From Pseudoxanthomonas sp. CF385 (GTDB taxonomy: Bacteria > Pseudomonadota > Gammaproteobacteria > Xanthomonadales > Xanthomonadaceae), in assembly GCF_900104255.1 (NCBI RefSeq), contig NZ_FNKZ01000001.1:1704001-1768000 (forward strand): a stretch of DNA of 64,000 nucleotides, read 5' to 3'. The position numbers and the translations under genes were made by a program. This document shows positions 17,560 through 26,993 of the stretch, piece after piece. Position 1 is the first letter of the stretch, and each line of letters opens with the position of its first letter. The notes under the pieces were generated by a model that searched no databases, had not been told where the DNA came from, and was given only the letters and a program-made list of their open reading frames with translations.

Positions 17560-17937
17560 ATGAAGCGCAACCAAGGTGGCATGACGTTGTTGGGGTTCCT
17601 GCTGGTACTGGTGGTGGTGGGCTTTGCGGCCTTCATCGCCATGCGGCTGTTCCCGATGTACCAGGAGTTCTACGCGGTCAAGTCTTCGCTGAAGGGCGTC
17701 GCAGGCGAGGCCGGCGTCTCCGACATGGATCCCGCCAAGATCCAGGACCTGTTCTTCCGTCGGCTCTATATCAACTATTCCCAGAGCGTGAAGCCGTCCA
17801 ACGTCAAGATCGAGCGCATGGATGGCGGATGGCGGATGACCGTCAGCTATGAGGTCCGCCGCGAACTGCTCGGCAATCTCGACGTGGTGGGCAAGTTCAA
17901 CGCGTCCGAGCCGTTGACGCGTCGAGCGCCGGAATAA
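17560..17937 (+). CDS. DUF4845 family membrane-anchored protein
   Basis: The 125-residue protein has one N-terminal hydrophobic helix ([26 protein letters not shown]) that resembles a type IV prepilin N-terminus, then a small soluble domain ending LTRRAPE. This family (DUF4845) is regularly found between lepB and rnc in gammaproteobacteria, but its function is not known. The ATG at 17560 is chosen because GGGGG lies about seven bases upstream; the ATG six bases earlier is too close to it. Confidence 0.85.
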   Translation: MKRNQGGMTLLGFLLVLVVVGFAAFIAMRLFPMYQEFYAVKSSLKGVAGEAGVSDMDPAKIQDLFFRRLYINYSQSVKPSNVKIERMDGGWRMTVSYEVRRELLGNLDVVGKFNASEPLTRRAPE

Positions 17938-17941
17938 GGGT

Positions 17942-18604
17942 TTGGCGGTTGACCGCATCGGCCATGCTTTCGCCGACCAGGGCCTGCTCGCACAGGCCCT
18001 GACGCATCGCAGTGCGGGGGCACCGCACAACGAACGGCTGGAGTTCCTGGGCGACAGCGTCGTCAACCTGCTGGTCGCCGAAGCGCTGTTCCAGCGCTGG
18101 CCCAAGGCCGATGAGGGTGCCCTTACACGGGCTCGCGCCGAACTGGTGCGCGAAGCGGCCCTGGCCGTCATCGCCCGCGAGCTGCAGCTGGGCGAGCGGC
18201 TGACGATGGGGCCGGGTGAGATGAAATCCGGCGGCCATCGCCGCGATTCCATCCTCGCCGATGCGCTCGAAGCGGTGGTCGCCGCGATCTACCTGGATGC
18301 CGGTTTCGAAGGCTGCCGGGCCGTGGTGCTGCCGTGGTTCGAGGCTTCGCTGGCCGCGCTTCCGGTCGGCCGGCCGGAGAAAGACGCGAAGACGCGCCTG
18401 CAGGAATGGCTGCAGGGCCGCCAGCGTCCGCTGCCGGTCTATGATCTGGTTTCCGAAAGCGGCGACGACCACGCCAAGGTCTTTCTCGCGCGCTGTACCA
18501 CGCTGGATCCGCCGTTGATGGCGGAAGGCGAGGGCACCTCGCGCCGCAACGCCGAGCAGGTGGCCGCGGCCGCCCTGCTCGACAAGCTCGACATTTCGAA
18601 GTGA
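17942..18604 (+). CDS. rnc: Ribonuclease III
   Basis: The 220-residue dsRNA endonuclease has the signature [21 protein letters not shown] in the catalytic domain, the second acidic cluster [20 protein letters not shown], and a C-terminal dsRNA-binding domain ([18 protein letters not shown] to [16 protein letters not shown]). It processes rRNA precursors. The start is TTG at 17942, four bases after the DUF4845 stop; no ATG fits. Tight coupling to era (10 bases) matches the conserved rnc-era order. Confidence 0.95.
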   Translation: MAVDRIGHAFADQGLLAQALTHRSAGAPHNERLEFLGDSVVNLLVAEALFQRWPKADEGALTRARAELVREAALAVIARELQLGERLTMGPGEMKSGGHRRDSILADALEAVVAAIYLDAGFEGCRAVVLPWFEASLAALPVGRPEKDAKTRLQEWLQGRQRPLPVYDLVSESGDDHAKVFLARCTTLDPPLMAEGEGTSRRNAEQVAAAALLDKLDISK

Positions 18605-18614
18605 GTACACCCCG

Positions 18615-19553
18615 GTGAGCGATTCCTCTTCCTACCGCAGCGGCAGCGTTGCGGTCATCGGCCGTCCCAACGTCGGCAAATCCACCCTGACCAACGCCCT
18701 GGTGGGCGCCAAGGTCAGCATCACGTCCAACCGGCCGCAGACCACACGTCACCGCCTGCTGGGCATCGCGACGTTCGCGGCCGGCAAGGAGCGTCCTGCC
18801 GGGCAGATCGTGCTGGTCGACACGCCCGGCCTGCACAAGCAGCAGGGCAAGTTCTCGGCCTCGGCCATGAGCCGGGTGATGAACCGTGCCGCGCGCGGTG
18901 CGCTCGAGGAAGTCGATGCGGCCCTGATGGTCGTGGAGGCCGGCCGCTGGGACGATGAGGACACGCTGGCCTACAACGTCCTGCGCGACGCCGGTATCCC
19001 GGTCGTTCTGGTGGTCAACAAGGTGGACCGCATCAAGGAGAAGGCGGCGATGCTGCCGTTCCTCGCGGAGGTGGGGCAGGACCGTGAGTTTGCGGCGGTG
19101 CATCCGGTGTCCGCGCTGAAGCGCAATGGCCTGGATGCGCTGGTCAAGGACGTGCTGGCCTTGCTGCCGGAACAGCCGCCGATGTTCGGCGAGGACGAAA
19201 TCACCGACCGCAGCGAGCGTTTCCTCGCGGCCGAGCTGGTGCGCGAACAGCTGATGCGCCAGCTGGGCGCCGAGCTGCCGTACGCCACCACGGTGGAGAT
19301 CGAACGGTTCACGACCGAAGACTCGCCGAAGGGCGAACTCGCGCGGATCGGCGCGGTGATCTGGGTGGAGCGCGAAAGCCAGAAGGCCATCGTCATCGGC
19401 AAGGGCGGCGCCCGGCTGAAGGAGATCGGCAGCAAGTCGCGCCAGCAGATGGAGCACCTGTTCGGCCGCAAGGTCTTCCTCGAGACCTGGGTGCGCGTGC
19501 GCGAAGGCTGGTCCGACGACGAGACCGCGCTCAAGGCCTTCGGGTACGAATGA
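18615..19553 (+). CDS. era: GTPase Era
   Basis: The 312-residue GTPase binds 16S rRNA and assists 30S subunit maturation. G1 is [10 protein letters not shown]2 TTRHR, G3 DTPG, G4 NKVD and G5 VSALK. The KH RNA-binding domain contains [22 protein letters not shown] near residue 260-280. The start is GTG at 18615. It is followed seven bases later by recO. Confidence 0.96.
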   Translation: MSDSSSYRSGSVAVIGRPNVGKSTLTNALVGAKVSITSNRPQTTRHRLLGIATFAAGKERPAGQIVLVDTPGLHKQQGKFSASAMSRVMNRAARGALEEVDAALMVVEAGRWDDEDTLAYNVLRDAGIPVVLVVNKVDRIKEKAAMLPFLAEVGQDREFAAVHPVSALKRNGLDALVKDVLALLPEQPPMFGEDEITDRSERFLAAELVREQLMRQLGAELPYATTVEIERFTTEDSPKGELARIGAVIWVERESQKAIVIGKGGARLKEIGSKSRQQMEHLFGRKVFLETWVRVREGWSDDETALKAFGYE

Positions 19554-19560
19554 CGCGCTG

Positions 19561-20307
19561 ATGCGCATCACCGGCGAGACCGCGTTCGTCCTGCATGCGC
19601 GCCCCTGGCGCGAGACCAGCCTGCTGGTCGAGGTGCTGGGCAGCGAACAGGGCCGCATCGGCCTGGTTGCGCGCGGCGTCCAGGGCCCGAAGAAACACGT
19701 GTTGCGGGCGGCCTTGCAGCCGCTGCAATGCATCCGCCTGGATGTCGACCTGCGTGGCGAGCTGGGCAGGCTGGTGGCCGCCGAGGCGCTGGATGCCGCG
19801 CCGCAACCGGCCGGCGACGCGATGCTCGCCGCGTTCTATCTCAACGAACTGGTGCTGCGCCTGGCGCCGCGGCACGACCCGTTGCCGGCCCTGTTCGAAG
19901 CGTATGCGGACGCGCGCGAGGGCCTGCGTCAGCGCGCAGGTCTGGCGTGGACGCTGCGTCGCTTCGAGCGCGAGTTGCTGGAGGCGCTCGGTGTCGGTTT
20001 CGCGCTGGACGAGGATGCCGATGGCGAGGCCATCGATCCTGCCGCACGCTACCGGCTCGACCCCGAGCAGGGACCTCGCCGCCTGCTCAGCGACCGTGGC
20101 CACGAGGAGCGCGGCCGCGCCGCGACCGGTCGCGCGTTGCTGGCGCTCGCCGGCGATACGCCGCCCTCGGCGGACGATCTCGCCAGCCTGCGTCTGCCGC
20201 TGCGCGCCGTGTTGGCGCACCACCTCGGGCCCCGCGGCCTGAAGTCGTGGGAAATGATCGGCGACCTGGGACGGCTCCGACGCGCGCCGGAGCGGCACAT
20301 CGACTAG
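19561..20307 (+). CDS. recO: DNA repair protein RecO
   Basis: The 248-residue protein has the RecO OB-fold N-terminus ([35 protein letters not shown]) and a helical C-terminal domain. It helps load RecA onto SSB-coated gaps in the RecFOR pathway. The zinc-binding Cys motif of some RecO proteins is absent, as is usual in gammaproteobacteria. It is the last gene of the era operon, and its stop codon overlaps that of the convergent receiver-Hpt gene. Confidence 0.92.
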   Translation: MRITGETAFVLHARPWRETSLLVEVLGSEQGRIGLVARGVQGPKKHVLRAALQPLQCIRLDVDLRGELGRLVAAEALDAAPQPAGDAMLAAFYLNELVLRLAPRHDPLPALFEAYADAREGLRQRAGLAWTLRRFERELLEALGVGFALDEDADGEAIDPAARYRLDPEQGPRRLLSDRGHEERGRAATGRALLALAGDTPPSADDLASLRLPLRAVLAHHLGPRGLKSWEMIGDLGRLRRAPERHID

Positions 20308-20996
20308 TCCTGTCGGTTCGCCAGCAGGCGGTCCGCCGCCGTCGCGAACGCATCGCGCGCCGCCGCATCGCCTGGCGAGGCATGCCAGCGGGAGGCGATG
20401 CCGGCCAACGCACGCGCGCCAGCGAAGCCGCAACTCGCCTGCAGGCGATGGAGATGTGCGCGCAATGCGGTTTCGTCACCCTGTTCGAAGCTGGCCAGGC
20501 AGGCTGCGCGCGTCGCGGGCAATTCGGAGAGGAACAGCTGGCGCAGCAGCTTCGCGTGATCGCGATGGCCGCCCAATGCGGCGAGCGCCGCTGCATCGTC
20601 CCAATCCTCGTCCCCATGGGCGCGTTCGCCGAGCACGGCGCGGATGGCGTCCTGCAGCGCCTGCACGCCCATCGGCTTGAGCAGTACGTCGGCGAAGCCT
20701 GCCTGGAGCAGCGCCTTTCGCAGGCTGGGCGTCGCGTCCGCGGTGTGCGCGAGCGCTGGCGTGGCCGCATGGCGCGCACGCAGGTGCTGCAGCAGGACGC
20801 TGCCGCTGCCGTCGGGCAGGTTGGCGTCGATCAGCCACAGGTCGAACGGGCCCGCCGCGGCCAGGGCTTGCGCACCGTCGGCGGCCAGCGCGACCTCGGC
20901 CGGCAGCGCGGCCAGCGCGACGCGCATGAACTGGGCGCTGATGGGGTCGTCCTCCACCAGTAGCAGGCGGGGCGGGGTGCCGGAAGAAGCGGGCAT
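20304..20996 (-). CDS. Orphan response regulator with receiver and Hpt domains
   Basis: The 230-residue protein has an N-terminal receiver domain ([18 protein letters not shown], phospho-acceptor Asp in [11 protein letters not shown], Lys in LLKPMG) and a C-terminal histidine phosphotransfer domain with the conserved His in [17 protein letters not shown]. It could pass phosphate between a hybrid kinase and another regulator. No kinase gene is adjacent. An AGGA motif precedes the ATG. It is divergent from rlmD and convergent with recO. Confidence 0.85.
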   Translation of the reverse strand: MPASSGTPPRLLLVEDDPISAQFMRVALAALPAEVALAADGAQALAAAGPFDLWLIDANLPDGSGSVLLQHLRARHAATPALAHTADATPSLRKALLQAGFADVLLKPMGVQALQDAIRAVLGERAHGDEDWDDAAALAALGGHRDHAKLLRQLFLSELPATRAACLASFEQGDETALRAHLHRLQASCGFAGARALAGIASRWHASPGDAAARDAFATAADRLLANRQD

Positions 20997-21095
20997 GGGG
21001 GCTTCCTGCAGGGGTGCGGCCATCTTAGCGCCGGCGGGCCGCGCCATCGGCCATGCGACAATGCGGCCCCGCCGACACACGCAGCCTGACGCCAC

Positions 21096-22439
21096 GTGGC
21101 ACGTTCCCGCTCCCCCCGCATCGACAAGACCCCGTTTGAAGCCCAGATCACCGACCTGACCCACGACGGGCGCGGCGTTGCCCGTCGCGACGGCAAGGCC
21201 GTCTTCGTCGCCGGCGCCCTGCCGGGCGAGCGGGTGATGGCCGAACAGACCGCCAAGAACCGCCATTTCGACGAGGCGAAGACGCTCGTGGTCCTGGAAG
21301 CCTCCCCGGACCGGGTGGCGCCGCGCTGCCCGCATTTCGGCACCTGCGGTGGCTGCGTGCTGCAGCATCTGGACGAGGAACGCCAGATCGAAGCCAAGCA
21401 GCGCGTGCTGCTGGAGAACCTGGAGCGCATCGGCCATGTCACGCCCGGCACGGTGCTGCCGTCGCTGACCGGCGCTGCTTGGGGCTATCGGCGGAAGGGC
21501 CGTTTCTCGGTGCGGCGGGTCAACAAGAAGGACAAGACGCTGGTGGGCTTCCGCGAACAGGATCCGCGCTTCGTCGCCGACCTGTCCGAATGCCACACCG
21601 TCATCCCCGAGATCGGCGGCAAGGTCGCGGCCTTCGCACAGTTGGTGGAAGGGATGGAGGCGCGCGAGCACATCCCGCAGATCGAGTTCATCGCCGGCGA
21701 TGCCGCGGCGGACTTCGACGGCGTCGCACTGGTGTTCCGCCACCTGCAGCCGCTCGGCGATGCCGACCGTGAGCGCCTGGTCGCCTTCGGCCAAGCGCAC
21801 CGCTTCGCGATCTTCCTGCAGCCCGGGGGCGTGGAAAGCGTGCACCCGCTGTGGCCGGAGGCGCCGCAACTGGCGTTCGGTCTGGCGCCGTGGGATGTCT
21901 CGCTTGCGTTCCGTCCGCTGGACTTCATCCAGGTCAACGCAGCGCTGAACGAGAAGATGATCGCCCACACGTTCGGCCTGCTGGACCTGCAGCCGGACGA
22001 CCGCGTGCTCGACCTGTTCTGCGGCCTGGGCAATTTCACCTTGCCGATGGCGCGCGTGGTGCGCGAGGTGGTCGGCGTGGAAGGCGATGCCGGGCTGGTG
22101 GCCCGCGCCCGCGAGAACGCGGAACGCAATGCGCTGGCCAACGCGCAGTTCCACGCGGCCGACCTGACCCAGGACCAGCGCAACGCGTCGTGGATGCGGC
22201 AGGGCTTCGACAAGCTGCTGCTGGACCCGCCGCGCTCGGGTGCGATCGAGGTGCTGCAGCAACTGCCGCTCAAGCAGTTCGGCCGCATCGTCTACGTCAG
22301 CTGCCACCCGGGCTCGCTGGCGCGCGATGCCGGTTACCTGGTGAACGAGCAGGGCTATACGCTGGTATCGGCGGGGGCCATGGACATGTTCCCGCATACC
22401 GCGCACGTCGAGTCCATCGCCTTGTTCGAGAAGCGCTGA
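21096..22439 (+). CDS. rlmD: 23S rRNA (uracil-1939-C5)-methyltransferase RlmD
   Basis: The 447-residue enzyme has an N-terminal TRAM domain (ITDLTHDGRGVARRDGKAVFVAGALPG region). Its [4Fe-4S] cysteines are Cys78, Cys84 and Cys87 in CPHFGTCGGC plus a later Cys in SECHTV. The class I methyltransferase core holds DLFCGLGNFTLPMA, LDPPRSG and the catalytic Cys in YVSCHPGSLARD. It methylates U1939 of 23S rRNA. The start is GTG at 21096, and a possible -10 (GACAAT) lies at 21057-21062. The stop overlaps the next start (TGATG). Confidence 0.95.
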   Translation: MARSRSPRIDKTPFEAQITDLTHDGRGVARRDGKAVFVAGALPGERVMAEQTAKNRHFDEAKTLVVLEASPDRVAPRCPHFGTCGGCVLQHLDEERQIEAKQRVLLENLERIGHVTPGTVLPSLTGAAWGYRRKGRFSVRRVNKKDKTLVGFREQDPRFVADLSECHTVIPEIGGKVAAFAQLVEGMEAREHIPQIEFIAGDAAADFDGVALVFRHLQPLGDADRERLVAFGQAHRFAIFLQPGGVESVHPLWPEAPQLAFGLAPWDVSLAFRPLDFIQVNAALNEKMIAHTFGLLDLQPDDRVLDLFCGLGNFTLPMARVVREVVGVEGDAGLVARARENAERNALANAQFHAADLTQDQRNASWMRQGFDKLLLDPPRSGAIEVLQQLPLKQFGRIVYVSCHPGSLARDAGYLVNEQGYTLVSAGAMDMFPHTAHVESIALFEKR

Positions 22440-22957
22440 TGGGCATCGAGGTCGAGCGCAAGTTCCTGGTCGCCGGCGACGGTTGGCGCGCGGCCGCGCG
22501 CGAGGTCGTGCCGATGGCGCAGGGCTACATCAACGACATGGGCGCGATAGACCGTGGCGAACAGAAGGCCTCGGTGCGCGTGCGCATCCAGGGCGAGGCC
22601 GCCTTCCTCAACCTGAAGTCGCGCGAGCTCGGCCACACGCGCCAGGAGTTCGACTATCCGATTCCTGTCGCCGATGCGCGCGCGCTGCTGGCGCTGTGCG
22701 TGGGAGGCGTGGTCGACAAGCGACGCCACTATGTGGAACACGAGGGCCACCTGTGGGAGGTCGACGAGTTCCTGGGCGACAACGCCGGGCTGGTGGTGGC
22801 GGAGATCGAGCTGGACCACGCCGATGAAGCTTTCGTGAAACCGGCCTGGATCGGCAAGCAGGTCACCGACGCGGCCCGCTATTACAATCTGGCCCTGGCA
22901 TCGCGCCCGTACTCGGCCTGGTCCGACGACGAACGCACCGCCACCGACCTTCCCTGA
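22439..22957 (+). CDS. CYTH-domain (triphosphate tunnel) protein
   Basis: The 172-residue protein has the CYTH signature ExExK at residues 4-8 (IEVERKFLV), then alternating charged strands (SVRVRIQGEAAFLNLKS, FDYPIPV, KRRHYVEHEGHLWEVDEFLG, VVAEIEL) expected for a triphosphate tunnel. Members hydrolyse inorganic triphosphate or nucleoside triphosphates. It overlaps rlmD by one base and is followed by nagZ, so it belongs to that operon. Confidence 0.88.
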   Translation: MGIEVERKFLVAGDGWRAAAREVVPMAQGYINDMGAIDRGEQKASVRVRIQGEAAFLNLKSRELGHTRQEFDYPIPVADARALLALCVGGVVDKRRHYVEHEGHLWEVDEFLGDNAGLVVAEIELDHADEAFVKPAWIGKQVTDAARYYNLALASRPYSAWSDDERTATDLP

Positions 22958-22969
22958 GGATCCCCCGAA

Positions 22970-23977
22970 ATGCTCGTCATCGGCATCGCCGGCACCGAAC
23001 TCACCGCGCAGGAGCGCGACTGGCTGCAGCACGACGCCGTGGCCGGCGTCATCCTGTTCACCCGCAACTTCGCTTCGCGCGCGCAGGTGGCGGAACTGTC
23101 GCAGGCCATCCGCGCCGCCGCGCCGCGTCCGCAGTTGGTCTGCGTGGACCAGGAAGGTGGCCGCGTGCAGCGCTTCCGCGAGGGCTACAGCGACCTGCCT
23201 GCGCTGGAAGGCTTCGGCAAGCTGTATGCGCAGGACCCGACGCTGGCCCTGCAGCGCGCCGAGGAACATGCCTGGCTGATGGCCAGCGAGATCATCGCCA
23301 GCGGCGTGGACCTGAGCTTCGCCCCGGTGGTGGACCTGGCGCGCGGCAACCGCGCCATCGGCAATCGCGCGTTCGATGCCGACCCGCAGGTGGTGGCCGA
23401 GTTCACCCGCGCCTACGTGCGCGGCATGCACAGCGCCGGCATGGCCGCCACGCTGAAGCACTTCCCCGGCCACGGCACGGTGCTGGAAGACACGCATTTC
23501 GACGACGCGGTGGATCCGCGTCCGCTGGACGTGCTGCGCGCCGAGGACCTGGTGCCCTTCGTCGCCGGCATCGAGGCCAAGGCCGACGCGGTGATGATGG
23601 GTCACGTGAAGTATCCCGCCGTCGCTCCGGAGCCGGCGGGCTATTCGCCGTTCTGGATCCAGCAGGTGTTGCGCCAAGAGATGGGGTTCCGTGGCGTGGT
23701 GTTCTCTGACGACATCGGCATGGCCGCGGCGTTCTCGGCCGGCGGGGTGAAGCAACGCATCCACGACCACCTCGACGCGGGTTGCGACGTGGTGCTGGTC
23801 TGCTCGCCGAAACTGGTCGACGAGTCGCTGAAAGCGGTGGAAGGCCGCGCGTTGAACACCGCCGCCGTGCTCGGGGTGCTGGGCCGCGGCGCGCTGGGAT
23901 GGGATGGGTTGATCGCGGATGCGCGCTACGGCGATACGCAGTCGCGTGTGATCGAAAGTCTTAAAGGAGTGGCTTGA
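22970..23977 (+). CDS. nagZ: Beta-N-acetylhexosaminidase NagZ
   Basis: The 335-residue cytoplasmic GH3 enzyme removes N-acetylglucosamine from muropeptides during peptidoglycan recycling. Diagnostic parts are CVDQEGGRVQRF, FAPVVDLARGNRAIGNRAFD, the catalytic His loop LKHFPGHG and the nucleophile Asp in VVFSDDIGM. Length and motifs are standard. Its stop overlaps the hpt start (TGATG). Confidence 0.95.
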   Translation: MLVIGIAGTELTAQERDWLQHDAVAGVILFTRNFASRAQVAELSQAIRAAAPRPQLVCVDQEGGRVQRFREGYSDLPALEGFGKLYAQDPTLALQRAEEHAWLMASEIIASGVDLSFAPVVDLARGNRAIGNRAFDADPQVVAEFTRAYVRGMHSAGMAATLKHFPGHGTVLEDTHFDDAVDPRPLDVLRAEDLVPFVAGIEAKADAVMMGHVKYPAVAPEPAGYSPFWIQQVLRQEMGFRGVVFSDDIGMAAAFSAGGVKQRIHDHLDAGCDVVLVCSPKLVDESLKAVEGRALNTAAVLGVLGRGALGWDGLIADARYGDTQSRVIESLKGVA

Positions 23978-24546
23978 TGGAATCGCTGGGTAATCCGAGG
24001 CCGAAGCTGGCCGACGCGCTGGCCAACGCCGACCTGCTGGTCGACCGCGCGACGATCGACCGTGCCATTGCGCAGATGGCGGCGCCGATCGCGCGCGACT
24101 ACGCCGGCGAAGTGCCGGTCTACCTGACCATCATGCACGGCGCGCTGCCGTTCGCCGGCCAGTTGTCGCTGGAGCTGGGCGCGCTGGGTCTGGACCTGGA
24201 GTTCGACTATCTGCACGCGACGCGCTACCGCGGCGAGACCACCGGTGGCGAACTGGTGTGGAAGCACCGCCCGGCGACGGCCCTCTACGGCCGCCGCGTG
24301 CTGCTGGTGGACGACATCCTCGACGAAGGCCACACGCTGCTCGCCGTGAAGCAGTGGTGCCTGGAGCAGGGCGCCACGGACGTGCGCATCGCCGCGCTGA
24401 CGACGAAGCAGCACGACCGCTGCGTGGCGGGCATCTGCGCCGACTACGTGGGGCTGGAAGTGGCCGACCGCTATGTGTTCGGTTTCGGCATGGACTACCA
24501 CGAGCAGGGCCGCAACCTGCCGGGCATCTACGCGCTGAAGGACTGA
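23977..24546 (+). CDS. hpt: Hypoxanthine-guanine phosphoribosyltransferase
   Basis: The 189-residue purine-salvage enzyme has the PRPP loop VLLVDDILDEGHTL and substrate segments LTIMHGALPFAG and YVGLEVADRYVFGFGMDYHE. It converts hypoxanthine or guanine plus PRPP into IMP or GMP. ATG at 23977 has AAAGGAG seven bases upstream; a TTG three bases earlier is also in frame. It forms a salvage pair with mtnP, which yields hypoxanthine from methylthioinosine. Confidence 0.93.
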   Translation: MESLGNPRPKLADALANADLLVDRATIDRAIAQMAAPIARDYAGEVPVYLTIMHGALPFAGQLSLELGALGLDLEFDYLHATRYRGETTGGELVWKHRPATALYGRRVLLVDDILDEGHTLLAVKQWCLEQGATDVRIAALTTKQHDRCVAGICADYVGLEVADRYVFGFGMDYHEQGRNLPGIYALKD

Positions 24547-24549
24547 ACC

Positions 24550-25296
24550 ATGGGCGATATCGCGCTCGCCGTCATCGGCGGCACCGGCGTCTACGCGCTG
24601 GCGGACCTGCAGGACGTGCAGGCCCATGACTTCGATACCCGCTTCGGTGCACCGTCCGGCCCGGTCCGCGTCGGCCTGCTCGGCGGCCAGCGGGTGGCCT
24701 TCCTCGCGCGCCATGGCGAAGGCCACTCGGTGCCGCCGCACAAGATCAACTACCGGGCCAACCTGCAGGCGCTGAAGGACATCGGCGCCACGCGCGTGCT
24801 GGCGCTGAACACGGTGGGTGGCATCACCGACGCCTGCGGTCCGCGCGTGCTGGCATGCCCCGACCAGCTGATCGACTACACCTGGGGTCGCATCTCGACG
24901 ATCTGTGAAGAACCGGGCACCGAGGTGCTGCATGTCGATTTCGGCGATCCATACACGCATTTACTTCGCCAGCAGATCCTGGCCGCAGCGCGCACGGCGG
25001 GCGTGGCGTTGGTGGATGGCGGATGCTACGGCGCCACCCAGGGGCCACGCCTGGAAACCCGGGCCGAGATCCGCCGCCTGCGCCGCGATGGCTGCGATCT
25101 GGTCGGCATGACCGGCATGCCGGAAGCCGGCCTGGCGCGTGAAATGGGCCTGGAGTACGCATGCCTGGCCATCGTCGCCAATTGGGCCGCAGGGTGCGGT
25201 ACCGATGAGGAAATCACGATGGACGAAGTGCTGGCGAATGTCGCCGCGGCGTCCGCGGGTATCCCGGCCCTGGTGGAGGCGTTGGCACGCGGGTGA
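24550..25296 (+). CDS. mtnP: S-methyl-5'-thioinosine phosphorylase
   Basis: The 248-residue purine nucleoside phosphorylase family 2 protein has the phosphate and base-binding segments LARHGEGHSVPPHKINYRAN, LNTVGGI, GPRLETRAEIRRLRRDGCDLVGMTGMPEAGLARE and WAAG. The MTG/P-rich base site and its pairing with hpt fit the Pseudomonas-type methylthioinosine phosphorylase (MTIP) rather than the adenosine version; that distinction is inferred. It recycles the polyamine by-product methylthioadenosine after deamination. Confidence 0.85.
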   Translation: MGDIALAVIGGTGVYALADLQDVQAHDFDTRFGAPSGPVRVGLLGGQRVAFLARHGEGHSVPPHKINYRANLQALKDIGATRVLALNTVGGITDACGPRVLACPDQLIDYTWGRISTICEEPGTEVLHVDFGDPYTHLLRQQILAAARTAGVALVDGGCYGATQGPRLETRAEIRRLRRDGCDLVGMTGMPEAGLAREMGLEYACLAIVANWAAGCGTDEEITMDEVLANVAAASAGIPALVEALARG

Positions 25297-25325
25297 TTGT
25301 CAACGCGCGCCGGGATTTGCATACT
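25297..25325 (+). promoter_or_regulatory. Promoter candidate of the cold-shock gene
   Basis: TTGTCA at 25297-25302 and CATACT at 25320-25325 are separated by 17 bases and match the sigma-70 consensus at most positions. It directly follows the mtnP stop and would give a leader of about 55 bases. Confidence 0.5.
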
Positions 25326-25331
25326 CGGCGC

Positions 25332-25350
25332 GTGTGACGCCTTGTCACAC
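25332..25350 (+). promoter_or_regulatory. 5' leader hairpin of the cold-shock gene
   Basis: GTGTGAC and GTCACAC are perfect 7-base arms around a 5-base loop. The hairpin would lie at the very 5' end of the transcript, where cold-shock mRNAs often carry temperature- or stability-determining structures. Confidence 0.4.
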
Positions 25351-25386
25351 ACACCACCCGCATCCAGAAAAGGAAACGCAAGCGCT

Positions 25387-25593
25387 ATGCCGTACGGTAC
25401 CGTGAAATGGTTCAACGATGCCAAGGGCTTCGGGTTCATCGCGCCAGAAGATGGCAGCGCCGATGTCTTTGCGCACCACACCGCCATCAACTCCAAGGGC
25501 TTCCGCAGCCTGCAGGAAGGCCAGCGCGTCAGCTACGAGTTGACCCAGGGCCCGAAGGGCGCACAGGCGTCAAACATCACGCCGGCAGCCTGA
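25387..25593 (+). CDS. cspA: CspA-family cold-shock protein
   Basis: The 68-residue single cold-shock domain has RNP1 KGFGFI, RNP2 DVFAHH and the start [11 protein letters not shown]. It binds single-stranded RNA or DNA and melts secondary structure. The end [16 protein letters not shown] is standard. It has its own promoter candidate, leader hairpin and terminator, so it is monocistronic. Confidence 0.95.
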   Translation: MPYGTVKWFNDAKGFGFIAPEDGSADVFAHHTAINSKGFRSLQEGQRVSYELTQGPKGAQASNITPAA

Positions 25594-25611
25594 TCCAAGA
25601 CGATTTTCTTG

Positions 25612-25635
25612 AACCCCGCTCCGGCGGGGTTTTTT
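25612..25635 (+). terminator. Intrinsic terminator of the cold-shock gene
   Basis: The perfect stem AACCCCGC/GCGGGGTT with a 4-base loop is followed by TTTTT. It is a textbook Rho-independent terminator 20 bases after the stop. Confidence 0.92.
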
Positions 25636-25684
25636 ATGGCCGCGTTTCGGCGGCCTTGTGCGCCTCGCGCGAGCATCTGCACGC

Positions 25685-26917
25685 ATGACTCCCCTGCACA
25701 TCGCGATCATCGGCTACGGCACCGCGGGCCAGGCGGCCGCGCTGTCGCTGTCCCGCGATGGGCACCGGGTGGAGGTGTTCGAGCGTGCGCCGGAACCCGG
25801 ACCGGTCGGTGCGGGATTCCTGCTGCAACCGACCGGCCTGCAGGTGCTGTGGGAGCTGGGCCTGTTCGCGGATGCGATGGCGCATGGACGTCGGGTCAAC
25901 CGCCTGTACGGCGAGACGCCGTGCGGCCGTGCCGTGATGGACATGCGCTACCGGGGGCTGGATGCGCGCCTGTTCGGCCTGGGCATGCAGCGGGGCGCCC
26001 TGTTCTCGCTGCTGGACGCGGCATGGCAGGGGCAGGGCATCTTGCATCGTGGTCATGCCATCGCCGCGGTCAGCGACGACACGCGTCGCATCCGGGACCA
26101 GCATGGCCGCTGGCATGGCCCGTTCGATCTGGTGGTGGCGGCCGACGGTTCGGCCTCGGCACTGCGCGCCGCGACCGGCGCGGTGAAGCGCGAGGCGCCG
26201 TATCCCTGGGGTGCGCTGTGGCGGCTGGTGCCGCAGCAGGCATGGGCCTGGCCCGACGAACTGCGCCAACGCTACGTGGCCGCGCGCAAGATGATCGGCC
26301 TGCTGCCTGTCGGCACCCGGCCCGGCGATCCCGTGCCGCGGCTGAGTTTCTTCTGGAGCCTGCCCGTCGCCGACTTCGACGCCTGGCGCGCGCGCGGCCT
26401 GCCGGCATGGCGGGACGAGGTCGCCCGTCTGTGGCCCGAAGCGGACGCGTGCCTGGCCGACACCCTGGACCCCGACCAGCTGGCGCGCGCGAGTTATCGC
26501 GACGTGACCCTGCGTCAGTGGCATCGCGATCGTCTCGTCGTGCTTGGCGACGCCGCGCACGGCATGAGCCCGCAGCTGGGGCAGGGCGTGAACATGGCGC
26601 TGATGGATGCGATCGCGCTGCGCGACCAACTGCGCGTGCACGACGCCGTCGAGCCGGCACTCGCGGCCTACCAGCGCGTGCGCCAGGCGCACGTGGGCAT
26701 CTACCAGTTCTGGAGCCGGTGGCTGACGCCGATCTTCCAGTCCGACCACGACGCTGTCGGATGGGCGCGGGATGTCGCCTTCCTTCCGCTGGGCAAGCTA
26801 CCGGGCGGTCGTGGACACATGCTCCGCGTGTTGAGCGGCACCCAGCACGGCATGCTCGGAACGCTGCGCCTGACCCCTGCGTTCCTGCGGACGATCGAAC
26901 AGATCGCACCGGGGTAA
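25685..26917 (+). CDS. FAD-dependent monooxygenase (PHBH/UbiH fold)
   Basis: The 410-residue flavoprotein has the Rossmann motif IIGYGTAGQAAALSLSRDGH, then VEVFERAPEPGPVGAG, the middle motif VVAADGSASALR, and the C-terminal GDAAHGMSPQLGQGVNMALMDA. These are the three FAD-binding fingerprints of class A hydroxylases. The substrate is unknown. It starts at ATG 25685, 92 bases after cspA, and is followed by aidB in the same direction. Confidence 0.87.
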   Translation: MTPLHIAIIGYGTAGQAAALSLSRDGHRVEVFERAPEPGPVGAGFLLQPTGLQVLWELGLFADAMAHGRRVNRLYGETPCGRAVMDMRYRGLDARLFGLGMQRGALFSLLDAAWQGQGILHRGHAIAAVSDDTRRIRDQHGRWHGPFDLVVAADGSASALRAATGAVKREAPYPWGALWRLVPQQAWAWPDELRQRYVAARKMIGLLPVGTRPGDPVPRLSFFWSLPVADFDAWRARGLPAWRDEVARLWPEADACLADTLDPDQLARASYRDVTLRQWHRDRLVVLGDAAHGMSPQLGQGVNMALMDAIALRDQLRVHDAVEPALAAYQRVRQAHVGIYQFWSRWLTPIFQSDHDAVGWARDVAFLPLGKLPGGRGHMLRVLSGTQHGMLGTLRLTPAFLRTIEQIAPG

Positions 26918-26993
26918 CCGTTTCCCGTATCCGGGTGATTCCACCGCAGGGCATCGAACTGCGCGAGAATCGATGGAAGACCGGGAGCCGACG

